From: Nocardia blacklockiae
GTDB lineage: Bacteria; Actinomycetota; Actinomycetes; Mycobacteriales; Mycobacteriaceae
Reading direction: 5' to 3'
NCBI RefSeq assembly: GCF_015477355.1
Contig: NZ_JADLRJ010000005.1
Location: 310,001 to 374,000 of the forward strand
Length of the DNA stretch: 64,000 nucleotides
Shown: piece after piece, positions 7,865-18,855 of the stretch
Numbering within the stretch: the first letter of the stretch is position 1
How the letters are laid out: the number at the start of each line of letters is the position of its first letter
The notes under the pieces: generated by a model
Database searches by the model: none
Seen by the model: the letters and a program-made list of their open reading frames with translations, nothing else
What the model was told of the DNA's origin: nothing
Made by a program: the position numbers and the translations under genes

Positions 7865-8494
7865 CTAGGTACCGGTGTTGTACAGCAACTTCTCGTAGTT
7901 CTCCGGGGAGTAGCGCTGTTCGAGTTCCTCGACGGTCTCGGTGAGGTTGGTCTGCACCTCCTTGGCCAGGCGGGCCGCGCCGGGCAGGTCGTCCTGCGGC
8001 CAGCCCTCCGGCTTCCACAGGCTGCTGCGCAGGAAGGCCTTGGCGCAGTGGAAGAAGATCTGCTCGATGGCCACCTCCACCGCCAGCACCGGGCGGTGGC
8101 CCTTGACGATCATGTCGTCGAAGTAGGGCGCGTCGCGCACCAGCCGCGCGCGGCCGTTGATCCGCAGCGTCTCGTTGCGGCCGGGGATGAGGAAGATCAC
8201 GCCCACGTGCGGGTTGGCGAGGATGTTGAGGTAGCCGTCGGCGCGCCGGTTGCCGGGGCGCTCCGGGATGGCCAGGGTCCGGTCGTCGAGGACCCGCACG
8301 AAGCCCGCCGGGTCGCCCTTCGGGGAGGCGTCGCAGTTGCCCTCGGCGTCGCTGGTCGCCAGGACCAGGAACGGCGAGGTGGCGATCCACTGCCGGTCGC
8401 GGGGATGCAGTGCGGGCCGGTCCTTGCCGGCGGCGCGGGGATGCGGTTCACCGAGCAGCTCACGCAGCTCGGCGGCGGTCGTGATCTCGCTCAT
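7865..8494 (-). CDS. Pyridoxamine 5'-phosphate oxidase family flavoprotein
   Basis: A 209-aa PPOX-class putative FMN-dependent enzyme of the split-barrel fold. Recognisable elements are FLVLATSDAEGNCDASPKGD (strands lining the flavin), DDRTLAIPERPGNRRADGYLNILANPHVGVIFLIPG, and the C-terminal FFHCAKAFLRSSLWKPEGWP, all typical of the subgroup annotated as probable FMN-dependent PPOX enzymes of general redox or cofactor metabolism. The ATG at 8494 is immediately preceded by GGAGG with almost no spacer, which is unusual but no better start is nearby. It lies upstream of murT on the same strand but is separated by the murT promoter. Confidence 0.8.
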   Translation of the reverse strand: MSEITTAAELRELLGEPHPRAAGKDRPALHPRDRQWIATSPFLVLATSDAEGNCDASPKGDPAGFVRVLDDRTLAIPERPGNRRADGYLNILANPHVGVIFLIPGRNETLRINGRARLVRDAPYFDDMIVKGHRPVLAVEVAIEQIFFHCAKAFLRSSLWKPEGWPQDDLPGAARLAKEVQTNLTETVEELEQRYSPENYEKLLYNTGT

Positions 8495-8543
8495 CCTCCG
8501 ATTGAACTGCCGATCACCCGGCGCGCCAAGGGTTTGTGAGCAA

Positions 8544-10313
8544 TCAGATCGCGACGTCGAACAGGTTGGGCTGCCCGGCGGCGTAGCGGTCGGCGTCCTG
8601 GCGGCGCAGCGGCTCCAGTTCCGCGGCGCGGTACAGCGTGAACATCCGGCAGCGTTCGGCGTCGGAGCCCGCCACGTCCAGCAGCGCGTTGACCGCCGCG
8701 CGCGCCGCCTCGCACGCGCCCTCCATCGTCGCCAGGTCCACGTTGGTGCGCACGTAATCGCCTGCGAGGAAAAGGTTTTCCAGCGCGCCGTGCGGTTCCG
8801 GCCGGGCCGCCCAGGAGCCGGCGGTGTTGATCAGCAGCGGGTCGGCGTTGGTGTTGCGCCGCCGGGCGTCGTCCCAGGCGATGCCCGGATCCAGGAACCA
8901 GGAGTGCAGGTCCTCGTCGCGCAGGTCGTCGACGTCCCGCAGGTGCGCGCGCAGCTGCGCCCACACCTCGCGGGCGATCTCGTCGTGGGTGCATTCCTTG
9001 GCGGGCTTGCCGAACAGCACGCCCGGGGTGTTCCAGTCGGAGACGTCCACCGACAGGCAGTCCTGCACGGTCCCGTCGCCGCGATCGGAAAACCTTGTGC
9101 GCGACCAGAATTGGTTCTGCGCGATCGAGGTGAGCGACCACGGCGAATCGACGTAGGCGACGTGGCCGCGCGCGATCCGCGTCGGGCGCCGCAGGTACAG
9201 CTGGATGCCGGCCATCCAGTCCACCACCAACCGGTCCAGCGCCGCCAATTCCGGTCGCACGGCGAGGATTTCGGGTGTCCACAGCGAGCGCGCCACCTCG
9301 ACCGGGACCGCCAGCACGAAGTGGTCCGCGGTCACGGTGGCGGCCGCGCCGGAGCCATCGACGGTGCGGGCGGCCGCGATCCGGCCGTCACGCACGTCGA
9401 GTCCGCGCAGTTCCGCGGTCTCGAAGCGCACGCCCAGCTCGCGCAGCCGGCGCACCCACGGGTCGATCCAGGCCTCGTTGGTCGGTCCGTCGAGCACCCG
9501 GTCCAGCGGTCCGTCGTTGCCGATCTCGCGCGGGTTGCCGAGGAACTGCTCGCCCATGGTGCCGATGGTGCGGGTGCTGGCCTGCTCGTCCTTCGCCGCC
9601 ACCAGCAGCGTGGTGAGGGTGCGCGAGAGCAGCGCGCGGAACTCGCGGGAGCGCGCGGCGGCGCCGACGAAGTCGCGCCAGGGCAGGCGCTCCCACTGCC
9701 CGAGCCGCCGTGCGTCGCAACTGGTGTTGAACACCAGCAGGCGGTTGGCGAAGTAGAGGGCGTCGGTCGTCGGCATCCTCGCCGAGGTGGCGATCACCGA
9801 GCCGACGGTCTGGCGGAAGTCGTCGGGCGTGGCCCAGCCGCGCGCGCCGCCGCTGCGCATGGGGACGATGGTGTCGTCGCTGCCCTGCCGGGAGAAGCGC
9901 GCCTCGGCCGCCGGGACCAGGTTGTCCCACACGCCGTTGGCGTTGCCGGGGAACGGGATTCGCCGCATGGTGTCCGGAATGTGGTGGTAGAAGCCGGGAA
10001 AGAAGCGGAACCCGTGCTCGCCGGGCAGGTCCGGGCGGCCGTCGCGGCCCGAGCCCGCGACCGGGATGCTGCGGGCCTTGCCGCCCAGCGCGCGCCGCTC
10101 GTGCACGGTCACCTCGAAGCCGCGCTCGGCCAGCTCGTGCGCCGCGGTCAGCCCGGCCACGCCGCCGCCGAACACCGCGACCCGGCGGCCCGGGTCCGCG
10201 GTCGCCCGCGTCGGCCGCAGTGCCGCCGCACCCGCCGTCATCACCGCCGTCACAACCCCGGCCGCTCCGCGAAGCATCGTTCTCCGCGAAACGGTCCCCT
10301 GCCGTTCTGCCAT
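8544..10313 (-). CDS. Tat-exported FAD-dependent amine-oxidase-fold oxidoreductase (HpnE-like)
   Basis: A 589-aa flavoprotein. The N-terminus has a twin-arginine signal (SRRTMLRGAAGVVTAVMTAG) ending near TRATADPG, then a dinucleotide-binding motif VAVFGGGVAGLTAAHELAERG and the NAD(P)-binding_8/amine oxidase features RRALGGKARS and GEHGFRFFPGFYHHIPDTM. Its C-terminal NLFLAGDYVRTNVDLATMEGACEAARAAVN is the usual closing FAD motif. Hydroxysqualene dehydroxylase and carotenoid desaturase-like proteins share this layout, so a membrane isoprenoid or steroid substrate is plausible, but nothing adjacent confirms it. ATG 10313 follows GGAGG by 8 nt. Second Tat flavoenzyme within 6 kb. Confidence 0.75.
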   Translation of the reverse strand: MAERQGTVSRRTMLRGAAGVVTAVMTAGAAALRPTRATADPGRRVAVFGGGVAGLTAAHELAERGFEVTVHERRALGGKARSIPVAGSGRDGRPDLPGEHGFRFFPGFYHHIPDTMRRIPFPGNANGVWDNLVPAAEARFSRQGSDDTIVPMRSGGARGWATPDDFRQTVGSVIATSARMPTTDALYFANRLLVFNTSCDARRLGQWERLPWRDFVGAAARSREFRALLSRTLTTLLVAAKDEQASTRTIGTMGEQFLGNPREIGNDGPLDRVLDGPTNEAWIDPWVRRLRELGVRFETAELRGLDVRDGRIAAARTVDGSGAAATVTADHFVLAVPVEVARSLWTPEILAVRPELAALDRLVVDWMAGIQLYLRRPTRIARGHVAYVDSPWSLTSIAQNQFWSRTRFSDRGDGTVQDCLSVDVSDWNTPGVLFGKPAKECTHDEIAREVWAQLRAHLRDVDDLRDEDLHSWFLDPGIAWDDARRRNTNADPLLINTAGSWAARPEPHGALENLFLAGDYVRTNVDLATMEGACEAARAAVNALLDVAGSDAERCRMFTLYRAAELEPLRRQDADRYAAGQPNLFDVAI

Positions 10314-10395
10314 CTACCGGACCTCCACGCCGCGGCTACTGTAAGCGCTCGCCGTCGGCGGAGGCGAAATTCGTCGCGAACGGAAGCGTTGCCGG

Positions 10396-11337
10396 TTACT
10401 TGCTGAGCACGGGTTCGGCCGTGACGGGGTCCACCCGCTCGGTGCGCGGTCCGGGGCGACGACCGCGCGCGGAGGTTGCGGCGGCCGCGCCGGCGATCAC
10501 GACCACCGCACCCATCAGTGCCGGTGCGGTCGGTCGTTCGCCCAGGAAGGCCCACGACGCGCCGATCCCCACGATCGGAACCAGCAGCGTCAGCGGGGCG
10601 ACCGCGCCCGCGGGGTAGCGGCCCATCAGATAGGTCCACAGGCCCGAACCCACCACGGTCGCCAGCACCGCCGTGTAAGCGAGTGCGACCAGCGCGGGCC
10701 ACCCGCTCGCGGAGAACGACTCCGCCACCGAGCGCAGCCCGGCGGCCGGGCCCTCGACGACGGCCGACAGCGCGAACATCGGCACGGGCGGTATCACCGC
10801 CATCCACAACGCCAGGTGCAGCGGGTCCACCTGTGCGCCGCCGGCCGCGGCCAGCCGCGAACCGATATTGCCGAACGCCCAACCCAATCCGGCCGCCAAA
10901 GTCAGCAGCACCGGCAGCAGAGTGGCGTGCTGCGCGCGGTCCCAGCCGATCACCGCCATCCCCAGCACCGCGACGGCCAGTCCGGTGAGCTGCACCGGCC
11001 GCAGCCGTTCGCCCAGGAACAGCGCACCGAGCACCACCGTGAACGGAGCCGAGGACTGCAGGACCAGCGAGGCCAGCCCGGTCGGCATGCCCGCGCGCAT
11101 GGCGGTGAACAGGAACGCGAACTGCGCGATGCCGAATCCGGCGCCGTACAGCAGCAGCCACCGCAGCGGCACCCGCGGACGCGGGATCAGGAAGACCACG
11201 GGGACCGCCAGCACCGCGAAGCGCAACGCGGCGAAGAAGAACGGCGGAAAGTGCTCGAGGCCCACATGCAGGGCGAGGAAGTTCAGCCCCCACAGCACGA
11301 CGACGGCCAGGCCGAGCAGGCGATCACGGTAGTTCAC
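10396..11337 (-). CDS. EamA/DMT superfamily exporter
   Basis: About 313 aa, with ten predicted transmembrane helices arranged as two EamA repeats; repeat 1 begins RLLGLAVVVLWGLNFLALHVG and repeat 2 about residue 150. The family exports amino acids, purines or other metabolites by proton antiport. Start set at GTG 11337 (MNYRDRLLG); a TTG 36 nt upstream at 11373 is possible but would place the start in the putative operator. It is transcribed divergently from a LysR regulator, the standard arrangement for a regulator-controlled exporter. Substrate unknown. Confidence 0.8.
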   Translation of the reverse strand: MNYRDRLLGLAVVVLWGLNFLALHVGLEHFPPFFFAALRFAVLAVPVVFLIPRPRVPLRWLLLYGAGFGIAQFAFLFTAMRAGMPTGLASLVLQSSAPFTVVLGALFLGERLRPVQLTGLAVAVLGMAVIGWDRAQHATLLPVLLTLAAGLGWAFGNIGSRLAAAGGAQVDPLHLALWMAVIPPVPMFALSAVVEGPAAGLRSVAESFSASGWPALVALAYTAVLATVVGSGLWTYLMGRYPAGAVAPLTLLVPIVGIGASWAFLGERPTAPALMGAVVVIAGAAAATSARGRRPGPRTERVDPVTAEPVLSK

Positions 11338-11376
11338 GAGGCTAATGATGAGGTCCGCAAATAATAAGGACAAACG

Positions 11377-11393
11377 AATAATACTGCATTATT
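11377..11393. promoter_or_regulatory. AT-rich inverted repeat, candidate LysR operator
   Basis: aataat and attatt flank 5 nt, giving a 17-bp dyad in an AT-rich pocket that contrasts with the surrounding GC. It ends 20 nt before the LysR start codon and lies about 40 nt upstream of the EamA start, so it is well placed to bind the LysR protein and act in both directions. Confidence 0.45.
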
Positions 11394-11412
11394 GATGTAG
11401 TAGAACTGAAGT

Positions 11413-12351
11413 ATGTCGGATGGCGGTAGCGGCTCGTTCATGGGAATCGAACGGCTGCGGATCCTGCGCGAGCTGGCCGATCGCGGGACCGTGGCGGAGG
11501 TGTCGCGGGCGTTGTCGATGACGCCGTCGGCGGTCTCGCAGCAGTTGAAGGTGCTGACGCGGGAGGCCGGGGTGGCGCTGCTCGAACCCGACGGGCGGCG
11601 GGTGCGGCTGACCGCCGCGGGCCGGGCGCTGGTGGTGCGCGCCGATGACGTGCTGGCCGCCATGGACCGGGCGGTCGCGGAGATGGCGCTGTACCGGCGG
11701 TCGCCGCGCGGACAGGTGCGCGTGGCGCTGTTCCCGTCCGGCGCCGCGCTGCTGCTGCCGAAGGTGCTGGCGGCGCTGGCCGACAGCGGCGTCGAGGTGG
11801 TCGCCCGCGACGAGGACGTGCCGCCGACCGAGGTGCCGCGGCTGCTCGCCGACTACGACGTCGTGCTCACCCACCGCGACGAACGCGCGCCCTCGCTCGC
11901 CGGGCCGCGGGTCGAGGCCGAGGTGCTGATGCGCGAACCGATCGATGTGGTGGTGCCGCCCGGGCATCGGCTCGCCGGGCAGGGGGCGGTGGTGCCCGCC
12001 GAACTGGCCGAGGAGACCTGGTTCAGTGTGCGCGGCGGCTTCCCGGTCGACGACGTGCTGCGCTCGATCGCCACGATCACCGGCGTGCAGCCGCGAATCG
12101 CCCAGCGGCTCAACGACTTCATGGTCATCGAAGAGCTGGTGGCCGCCGGCTACGGGGTGGCGCTCATCCCGCGCTTCTCGGTCCGCCACCCGGAACTGGG
12201 CGTGCTGCGCCTGGCCGGCGTCCGCGCCGCCCGCCTCTACGAGGTGGTCACCCGCCCGCACGCCGAAGACCGCCCGGCGATAGCCGCCGTCCTCACCGCC
12301 TTCCGTTCCGCCGCCGCCCTCGTCACCTCCCCCGACGGCCCCCGCCACTGA
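11413..12351 (+). CDS. LysR family transcriptional regulator
   Basis: A 312-aa LysR-type regulator. The N-terminal winged HTH is clear: RLRILRELADRGTVAEVSRALSMTPSAVSQQLKVLTREAGVALLE, followed by the linker helix and a periplasmic-binding-protein-like effector domain (from about residue 95) that contains the hydrophobic PIDVVVPPGHRLA and the terminal GYGVALIPRFSVRHPELGVLRL. It is divergent from the EamA exporter and a dyad sits just upstream, so it probably senses the exported metabolite and activates the exporter. Third-codon GC is high and like its neighbours. Ligand unknown. Confidence 0.92.
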   Translation: MSDGGSGSFMGIERLRILRELADRGTVAEVSRALSMTPSAVSQQLKVLTREAGVALLEPDGRRVRLTAAGRALVVRADDVLAAMDRAVAEMALYRRSPRGQVRVALFPSGAALLLPKVLAALADSGVEVVARDEDVPPTEVPRLLADYDVVLTHRDERAPSLAGPRVEAEVLMREPIDVVVPPGHRLAGQGAVVPAELAEETWFSVRGGFPVDDVLRSIATITGVQPRIAQRLNDFMVIEELVAAGYGVALIPRFSVRHPELGVLRLAGVRAARLYEVVTRPHAEDRPAIAAVLTAFRSAAALVTSPDGPRH

Positions 12352-12385
12352 CGCCCCCACGTCACGCCCTACCACTGACGCCCCT

Positions 12386-12466
12386 CACGTCATCCCGGCA
12401 TGTTTTCGGCCGGGATCTCCCGCTTACCTGAATGGATCCCGGCCAGAAGCGTGCCGGGATGACGTG
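12386..12466. repeat. REP-like long palindromic element
   Basis: Two 32-nt arms (12386-12417 and 12435-12466) are complementary at 28 positions around a 17-nt loop. The outer 15 nt (cacgtcatcccggca) pair perfectly, as do the inner ggccgggatc segments. It sits intergenic between convergent genes and is far longer than the ordinary terminator that follows. The imperfect palindrome with catcccgg and gggatcc blocks looks like a dispersed REP/BIME-type element, but copy number cannot be judged here. Confidence 0.6.
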
Positions 12467-12476
12467 GGGAGATGGC

Positions 12477-12508
12477 GAGGCGGCCCCCGACGTATCGGGG
12501 GCCGCCTC
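12477..12508. terminator. Bidirectional hairpin terminator
   Basis: Perfect 14-bp stem (gaggcggcccccga/tcgggggccgcctc) with a 4-nt loop cgta. It lies 21 nt past the stop of the MinD-like gene (minus strand) and also downstream of lysR (plus strand). There is no T tract, which is usual for actinobacterial hairpin terminators. Confidence 0.7.
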
Positions 12509-12529
12509 GAAATGCGTTGCGGGAACGGC

Positions 12530-14647
12530 CTACTGGCCCTGGTACCGGTCGTAGCTCGGGTAGGGGTCCTGGCCGGGGTACTGGGTCTGCGCGCCCGGGT
12601 ATCCGGGCTGGGGGCCGGAGTACTGGGTGTGCGGGCCGGGGAACGGGGGCTGCGGGACGTGGTAGCCGAAATCGTCGGCGACCATCGCGGCCAGTTCCAG
12701 CAGGGCGGTGCGGGTCGGCTTGCCGACCAGCTCCAGGTCGATCTCCGCGCCCTCGGCCAGGTGGTCGTCGAACGGGACCACCTGGACCGCGCGGGTGCGG
12801 TCGAGGAACAGCTTGCGGAGCTGGTCCAGATCCACCGTGGAGGCGCCGCGGCGCGAGGCGTTGACCACCACCACGGTGCGCTCCACCAGCTTGCGGTAGC
12901 CGTGGTGCTCCAGCCAGTCCAGCGTGGCCGAGGCGCTGCGGGCGCCGTCGATGGCCGGCGAGGTCACCAGGATCAGCGAGCTGGCCAGGTCGAGCACGCC
13001 CTTCATGGCCGAGTGCATCAGGCCGGTGCCGCAGTCGGTCAGGATGATGTTGTAGAACTGCTGCAGGATGTTGATGGCGCGCCGGTAGTCGGCCTCGCTG
13101 AACGCCTCCGACACCGCCGGATCCTGTTCGCTGGCAAGCACTTCCAGCCGGCTCGGCGCCTGCGAGGTGTGCGCCCGCACATCCGAGTAGCGGCTGATGT
13201 GCTGGTCTTCCAGCAGGTTGCGGACCGTGGAGCGAGTCTGCCGCGGCACCCGGTGCGCGAGGGTGCCGAGGTCGGGGTTGGCGTCGATGGCGATCACCCG
13301 GTCGCCGCGCGAGGACGCGAACGTCGAGCCCAGACCGACCGTGGTGGTGGTCTTTCCGACGCCGCCCTTGAGCGACAGGATGGCGATCCGGTAGTCGCCG
13401 CGCACCGGCTGGTTCACCCGCTCGACGAGTTCGCGGTGCACCACGTCGGCCGGCGACTCACCGGGATTGATGGTGCCGCCGGTGACCTTGTGCACGGCCT
13501 TGCGCCAGCCGCTGCGCGGCGAGCGGCGGGCCCGCTTGAGCAGATTCAGCTCGTTCATCGACTGGCCGGGCGGGCCCGGCAGCTGCGGCGGCTGCTGGTA
13601 GCCCCCGGGCTGATGCTGCTGCACCGACGGCGGCGGGCCGCCCTGCCAGTTGTCCCGGATGGGCTGCTGCTGATACGACGGCTGCGGGGGCGCGGCCTGC
13701 GGGGGCAACGGCGGCGGGGCCCAGCTGAACTGCTCGCCGCCCCCCTGCGGTTCCGGCGACGGCTGCGGCGCGGGCGGCTGGTCCTCGTCGAAGACCCGGC
13801 GCACCATGCCGTCGGCGCCGATCTCCTGGCGCACCTCGCCGTACGGCGTCTCCTGGCGCACCTCGCCGTAGGACGGCGGGAAGGCGTTCTGCTCGCCCGG
13901 CGCGGACGAGAACTTCTCCGTCGCCTCGGCGGACGGGAACTGCCCTGTGGCAGGCGGGAATTGGCCTTGTTCGCCCGGCGGCGGGAAGTAGCCCTGCTCG
14001 CCGTGCGGCGGGAACTGGCCCTGCTCACCCGGGGGAGCGAACTGGCCCTGCTCCGGCGGCGGGAACTGGTTGAACCCACCCGGCTGCGGAAAGTGGCCCT
14101 GCTCACCGAAATTACCCGGCGGCGGGAACTGTCCCTGCTCGCCGAAACCGCCGGGCGGCGGGAATCGGCCCGGCTCACCGGGCGGGGCGAACTGCCCGGG
14201 CTCACCGGGCGGCGGGAATTGGCCCTGCTCACCGGGCGGCGCGAACGGCCCGCCGTGCTCCGGCGGCGGGAAACCACCGGACGGAAAACCTTGGTTCGGC
14301 GGATACGGGCTGCCCGGCGCGAACGGTCCGGGCTCGCCGCCGGGCTGCGGCGGCGAGAACGGCCCGAACTGCTCCTGGCCGAATTGCGGTGCGAAAGTGG
14401 TCTGCTCGATCGAGTCGGGCACCGGCGGGAAGATGCCCGCCGCCTGCTCGGGCTCGCTCGCGGCATCGGACTCGGCGGGCTCCGCGTCGGCAACGGGCGG
14501 TGCGTCGCCCTCGGCGCGGGCCGTGGCGTCGTCCGCCTGTTCGTCGTCGTGCGCCGGCTTCGAGTTCGGGTCGTCCTTCTCGGCGGCTACGTCCACGCCG
14601 TGGTTCTGCAACCAGGGTGGTGAGGTCGAGTTGTCGTCAGGTGTCAC
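12530..14647 (-). CDS. Proline-rich MinD/ParA-like ATPase, EspI-like
   Basis: A 705-aa protein. Residues 1-65 are acidic; about 66-370 are proline/glycine/glutamine-rich with degenerate 8-9-residue repeats (GEQGQFPPP type). The C-terminal 300 residues form a ParA/MinD ATPase: Walker A LSLKGGVGKTTTTVGLG, VIAIDANPDLGTLA, and NIILTDCGTG as Walker B. A short proline-rich tail follows. This layout matches the mycobacterial ESX-associated EspI (Rv3876) family, thought to regulate type VII secretion. No ESX genes lie in this window, so the gene is orphaned here. Start is GTG 14647, with GGGGGA 4 nt upstream; a perfect hairpin terminator follows the stop. Confidence 0.75.
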   Translation of the reverse strand: MTPDDNSTSPPWLQNHGVDVAAEKDDPNSKPAHDDEQADDATARAEGDAPPVADAEPAESDAASEPEQAAGIFPPVPDSIEQTTFAPQFGQEQFGPFSPPQPGGEPGPFAPGSPYPPNQGFPSGGFPPPEHGGPFAPPGEQGQFPPPGEPGQFAPPGEPGRFPPPGGFGEQGQFPPPGNFGEQGHFPQPGGFNQFPPPEQGQFAPPGEQGQFPPHGEQGYFPPPGEQGQFPPATGQFPSAEATEKFSSAPGEQNAFPPSYGEVRQETPYGEVRQEIGADGMVRRVFDEDQPPAPQPSPEPQGGGEQFSWAPPPLPPQAAPPQPSYQQQPIRDNWQGGPPPSVQQHQPGGYQQPPQLPGPPGQSMNELNLLKRARRSPRSGWRKAVHKVTGGTINPGESPADVVHRELVERVNQPVRGDYRIAILSLKGGVGKTTTTVGLGSTFASSRGDRVIAIDANPDLGTLAHRVPRQTRSTVRNLLEDQHISRYSDVRAHTSQAPSRLEVLASEQDPAVSEAFSEADYRRAINILQQFYNIILTDCGTGLMHSAMKGVLDLASSLILVTSPAIDGARSASATLDWLEHHGYRKLVERTVVVVNASRRGASTVDLDQLRKLFLDRTRAVQVVPFDDHLAEGAEIDLELVGKPTRTALLELAAMVADDFGYHVPQPPFPGPHTQYSGPQPGYPGAQTQYPGQDPYPSYDRYQGQ
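13939..14260 (-). repeat. Degenerate tandem codon repeats in the MinD-like gene
   Basis: Within the coding sequence, 24-27-nt units encoding variants of GEQGQFPPP, GEPGQFAPP and GNFGEQGHFPQP recur about a dozen times. They encode the flexible Pro/Gly/Gln-rich segment. Such repeats are prone to length changes between strains. Confidence 0.7.
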
Positions 14648-14856
14648 GTTTCCCCCATCTGCTCGGGCTTTTCGAGCAGAGAGCTCGGCGCTGAATGCAC
14701 TCCCAAGCTAGCACGCTGGTCGGATGCTCGTGCCGTCGCGGACCTGCCCGTACTCCCGTCAGCGATAAGTTATCCACATGTGGAAAACTTCCCGGATTCG
14801 GGGTCGGTAACCCTCGTCCCGGACGGCGGTGAAAGGCCTTGGGCGCGCCCGTCTTC

Positions 14857-14887
14857 CGCACCGCCCCGGCGAGCGCGGGGCGGTGCG
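14857..14887 (-). terminator. Hairpin terminator downstream of leuA
   Basis: A perfect 12-bp stem (cgcaccgccccg/cggggcggtgcg) with a 7-nt loop starts 7 nt beyond the leuA stop on the minus strand. No T tract. Confidence 0.7.
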
Positions 14888-14894
14888 AACGGGC

Positions 14895-16895
<2,001 letters not shown>

Positions 16896-16962
16896 CTACC
16901 TATAGCGTCGGCGGCGCAGCCACTCGTCCGCGCTCCGCGGGACGTCGATAGGGAAACCGGTT

Positions 16963-17727
16963 ATGACTCTGCTCGAACTGCTGGCAATTTTCACCGCGGG
17001 CATCGCGGCGGGTTGCATCAACACCATCGTCGGCTCGGGCACCCTCATCACCTTCCCGGTCCTGCTGGCCCTCGGCTATCCCCCGGTCACCGCCAACGTC
17101 TCGAACACCATCGGCCTCGTCCCCGGCGGACTGAGCGGCGTGCTCGGCTACCGCCGCGAACTCACCGGCCAGCGCGATCGTCTGCTGCGCTTGGGCGCGG
17201 CGTCACTGCTCGGCGGGGCGATCGGTGCGGTTCTGCTGCTGCGCCTGCCCGCCGCGGCGTTCAAAGCGATTGTCCCCGTACTGATCATCGCGGCCCTGGT
17301 CCTGGTGGTCGTGCAGCCGCGCCTGGCCCGCTGGGTCCGGCAGCGCCGGGCGGCCGACGGGGCGACCCCCGAGCACGGCGGGCTGCTGCTCTGGCTGGCG
17401 GTGCTCGCCAGCGGCGTCTACGGCGGCTACTTCGGCGCGGCGCAGGGCGTCCTGCTGATCGGCCTGCTCGGCGTCTTCGTGCACGACGAGTTGCAGCGCC
17501 TGAACGCGGTGAAGAACTTCCTGGCGCTGCTGGTGAACGCGCTGTCGGCGCTGATCTTCGTCTGCGTCGCCGAGGTGGCGTGGCAGGTGGTCGCGCTGAT
17601 CGCGGTCGGTTCGATCATCGGCGGCCAGCTGGGCGCGACGGTCGGCCGCCGGATGCCGCCGACCGTGCTGCGCGGCGTGATCGTGGTGGTCGGCATCGTC
17701 GCCGTCGTCCGCCTGCTGACCACCTGA
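16963..17727 (+). CDS. TSUP (TauE/SafE) family sulfite/organic-anion permease
   Basis: A 254-aa membrane protein with about eight transmembrane helices in two homologous halves. The first half carries IAAGCINTIVGSGTLITFPVLLALGYPPVTANVSNTIGL, the family's glycine-rich signature, and the second GVYGGYFGAAQGVLLIGLLG. TSUP proteins move sulfite, sulfonates (taurine, sulfoacetate) or other small organic acids, direction varying. TATAGC at 16901-16906 could be its -10 box. Divergent from leuA. Its downstream neighbour is a cysteine-metabolism-type enzyme on the other strand, compatible with, but not proof of, a sulfur role. Confidence 0.85.
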   Translation: MTLLELLAIFTAGIAAGCINTIVGSGTLITFPVLLALGYPPVTANVSNTIGLVPGGLSGVLGYRRELTGQRDRLLRLGAASLLGGAIGAVLLLRLPAAAFKAIVPVLIIAALVLVVVQPRLARWVRQRRAADGATPEHGGLLLWLAVLASGVYGGYFGAAQGVLLIGLLGVFVHDELQRLNAVKNFLALLVNALSALIFVCVAEVAWQVVALIAVGSIIGGQLGATVGRRMPPTVLRGVIVVVGIVAVVRLLTT

Positions 17728-17730
17728 CGC

Positions 17731-18855
17731 CTACAGCACCCCGGTTTCCAGGAAGCCGGCCAGCCGCGCGCGGTACGGGGTGATGTCGATGCCCTGGTCG
17801 GCGAGCCAGTCGGCGGAGTAGTACTTGTCGATGTAGCGGTCGCCGGGGTCGCAGAGCAGCCCGACGACGCTGCCTTCGCGCCCGGCCTGCGCCATCTCGG
17901 ACATGATGTGGAACGCCGCCCACAGACCCGTGCCGGTGGAGGCGCCGGCCTTGCGCCCGATCAGTTCCTCGAGCACCTGGATCGCCGCGATGGCGGCGGC
18001 GTCGGGGACGCGCATCATCCGGTCGATGGCGGTGCCGACGAAGCTGGGCTCCACGCGCTGGCGCCCGATGCCCTCGATGCGCGAGCAGATCTCCGTGGTC
18101 GCGGCGGGATCGTCGTCGCGCCAGCCGGGGAAGAACGCGGAGTTGTCCGGGTCGGCGACGCACAGCCCGGTGGCGCGGCCGGTGTAGCGGATGTAACGGG
18201 CGATCGTCGCGGAGGTGCCGCCGGTGCCCGCGGTGGCGACCACCCAGGCCGGATCGGGATGCCGCTCCTCGGCGAGTTGGTCGAAGATCGACTCGGCGAT
18301 GTTGTTGTTGCCGCGCCAGTCGGTGGCCCGCTCGGCGAAGGTGAACTGGTCCATGTAGTGGCCGCCGGTCTCGTTCGCCAGCCGCGCCGCGACGTCGTAG
18401 ACCTCGGTCGCGTTGTCGACGAAATGACAACGGCCACCGTGGAATTCGATCAGTCGCACTTTCTCGCGGCTGGTTCCGCGCGCCATCACCGCGATGAACG
18501 GCACGCCGATCAGCCGCGCGAAGTAGGCCTCGGAGACCGCCGTCGACCCGCTGGACGCCTCGATCACCGGCCGCTCGGGCCGGATCCAGCCGCTGCACAG
18601 CGCGTGCAGGAACAGCGAGCGGGCCAGCCGGTGTTTGAGCGAACCGGTCGGATGCGTCGACTCGTCCTTCAGATACAGGTCCACACCCGGCAGGACCGGC
18701 ACCGGCACCCGCAGCAGATGGGTGTCCGACGAGCGGCGCATGTCGGCGCGCACCTTGGCGATCGCCTCGGTCAGCCAGCGGCGGTGGCCGGGGTCGTAGC
18801 GGTTGATGTCGAGCACGGCCGGCTCCGTGCCCGCGGGTGTCGCGGCGGCTGTCAT
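17731..18855 (-). CDS. cds1: PLP-dependent cysteine synthase-fold enzyme, Cds1-like L-cysteine desulfhydrase
   Basis: A 374-aa fold-type II PLP enzyme. [15 protein letters not shown] contains the PLP lysine (Lys74); [26 protein letters not shown] is the substrate/phosphate loop; [16 protein letters not shown] is the glycine-rich phosphate-binding motif. The long sequence with [14 protein letters not shown] and [14 protein letters not shown] matches M. tuberculosis Cds1 (Rv3684), which degrades L-cysteine to H2S, pyruvate and ammonia, better than CysK/CysM, which are about 310 aa. ATG 18855 follows GAGGAG. Likely role: cysteine or H2S homeostasis in the cytoplasm. An amino-acid synthase role cannot be excluded. 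Confidence 0.8.
   Translation of the reverse strand: MTAAATPAGTEPAVLDINRYDPGHRRWLTEAIAKVRADMRRSSDTHLLRVPVPVLPGVDLYLKDESTHPTGSLKHRLARSLFLHALCSGWIRPERPVIEASSGSTAVSEAYFARLIGVPFIAVMARGTSREKVRLIEFHGGRCHFVDNATEVYDVAARLANETGGHYMDQFTFAERATDWRGNNNIAESIFDQLAEERHPDPAWVVATAGTGGTSATIARYIRYTGRATGLCVADPDNSAFFPGWRDDDPAATTEICSRIEGIGRQRVEPSFVGTAIDRMMRVPDAAAIAAIQVLEELIGRKAGASTGTGLWAAFHIMSEMAQAGREGSVVGLLCDPGDRYIDKYYSADWLADQGIDITPYRARLAGFLETGVL

Noticed and set aside
12464-14623. A 719-codon frame antisense to the MinD-like gene
   Set aside because: Mirror of the repeated Pro/Gly codons; its start lies within the terminator. The opposite strand has Walker motifs.
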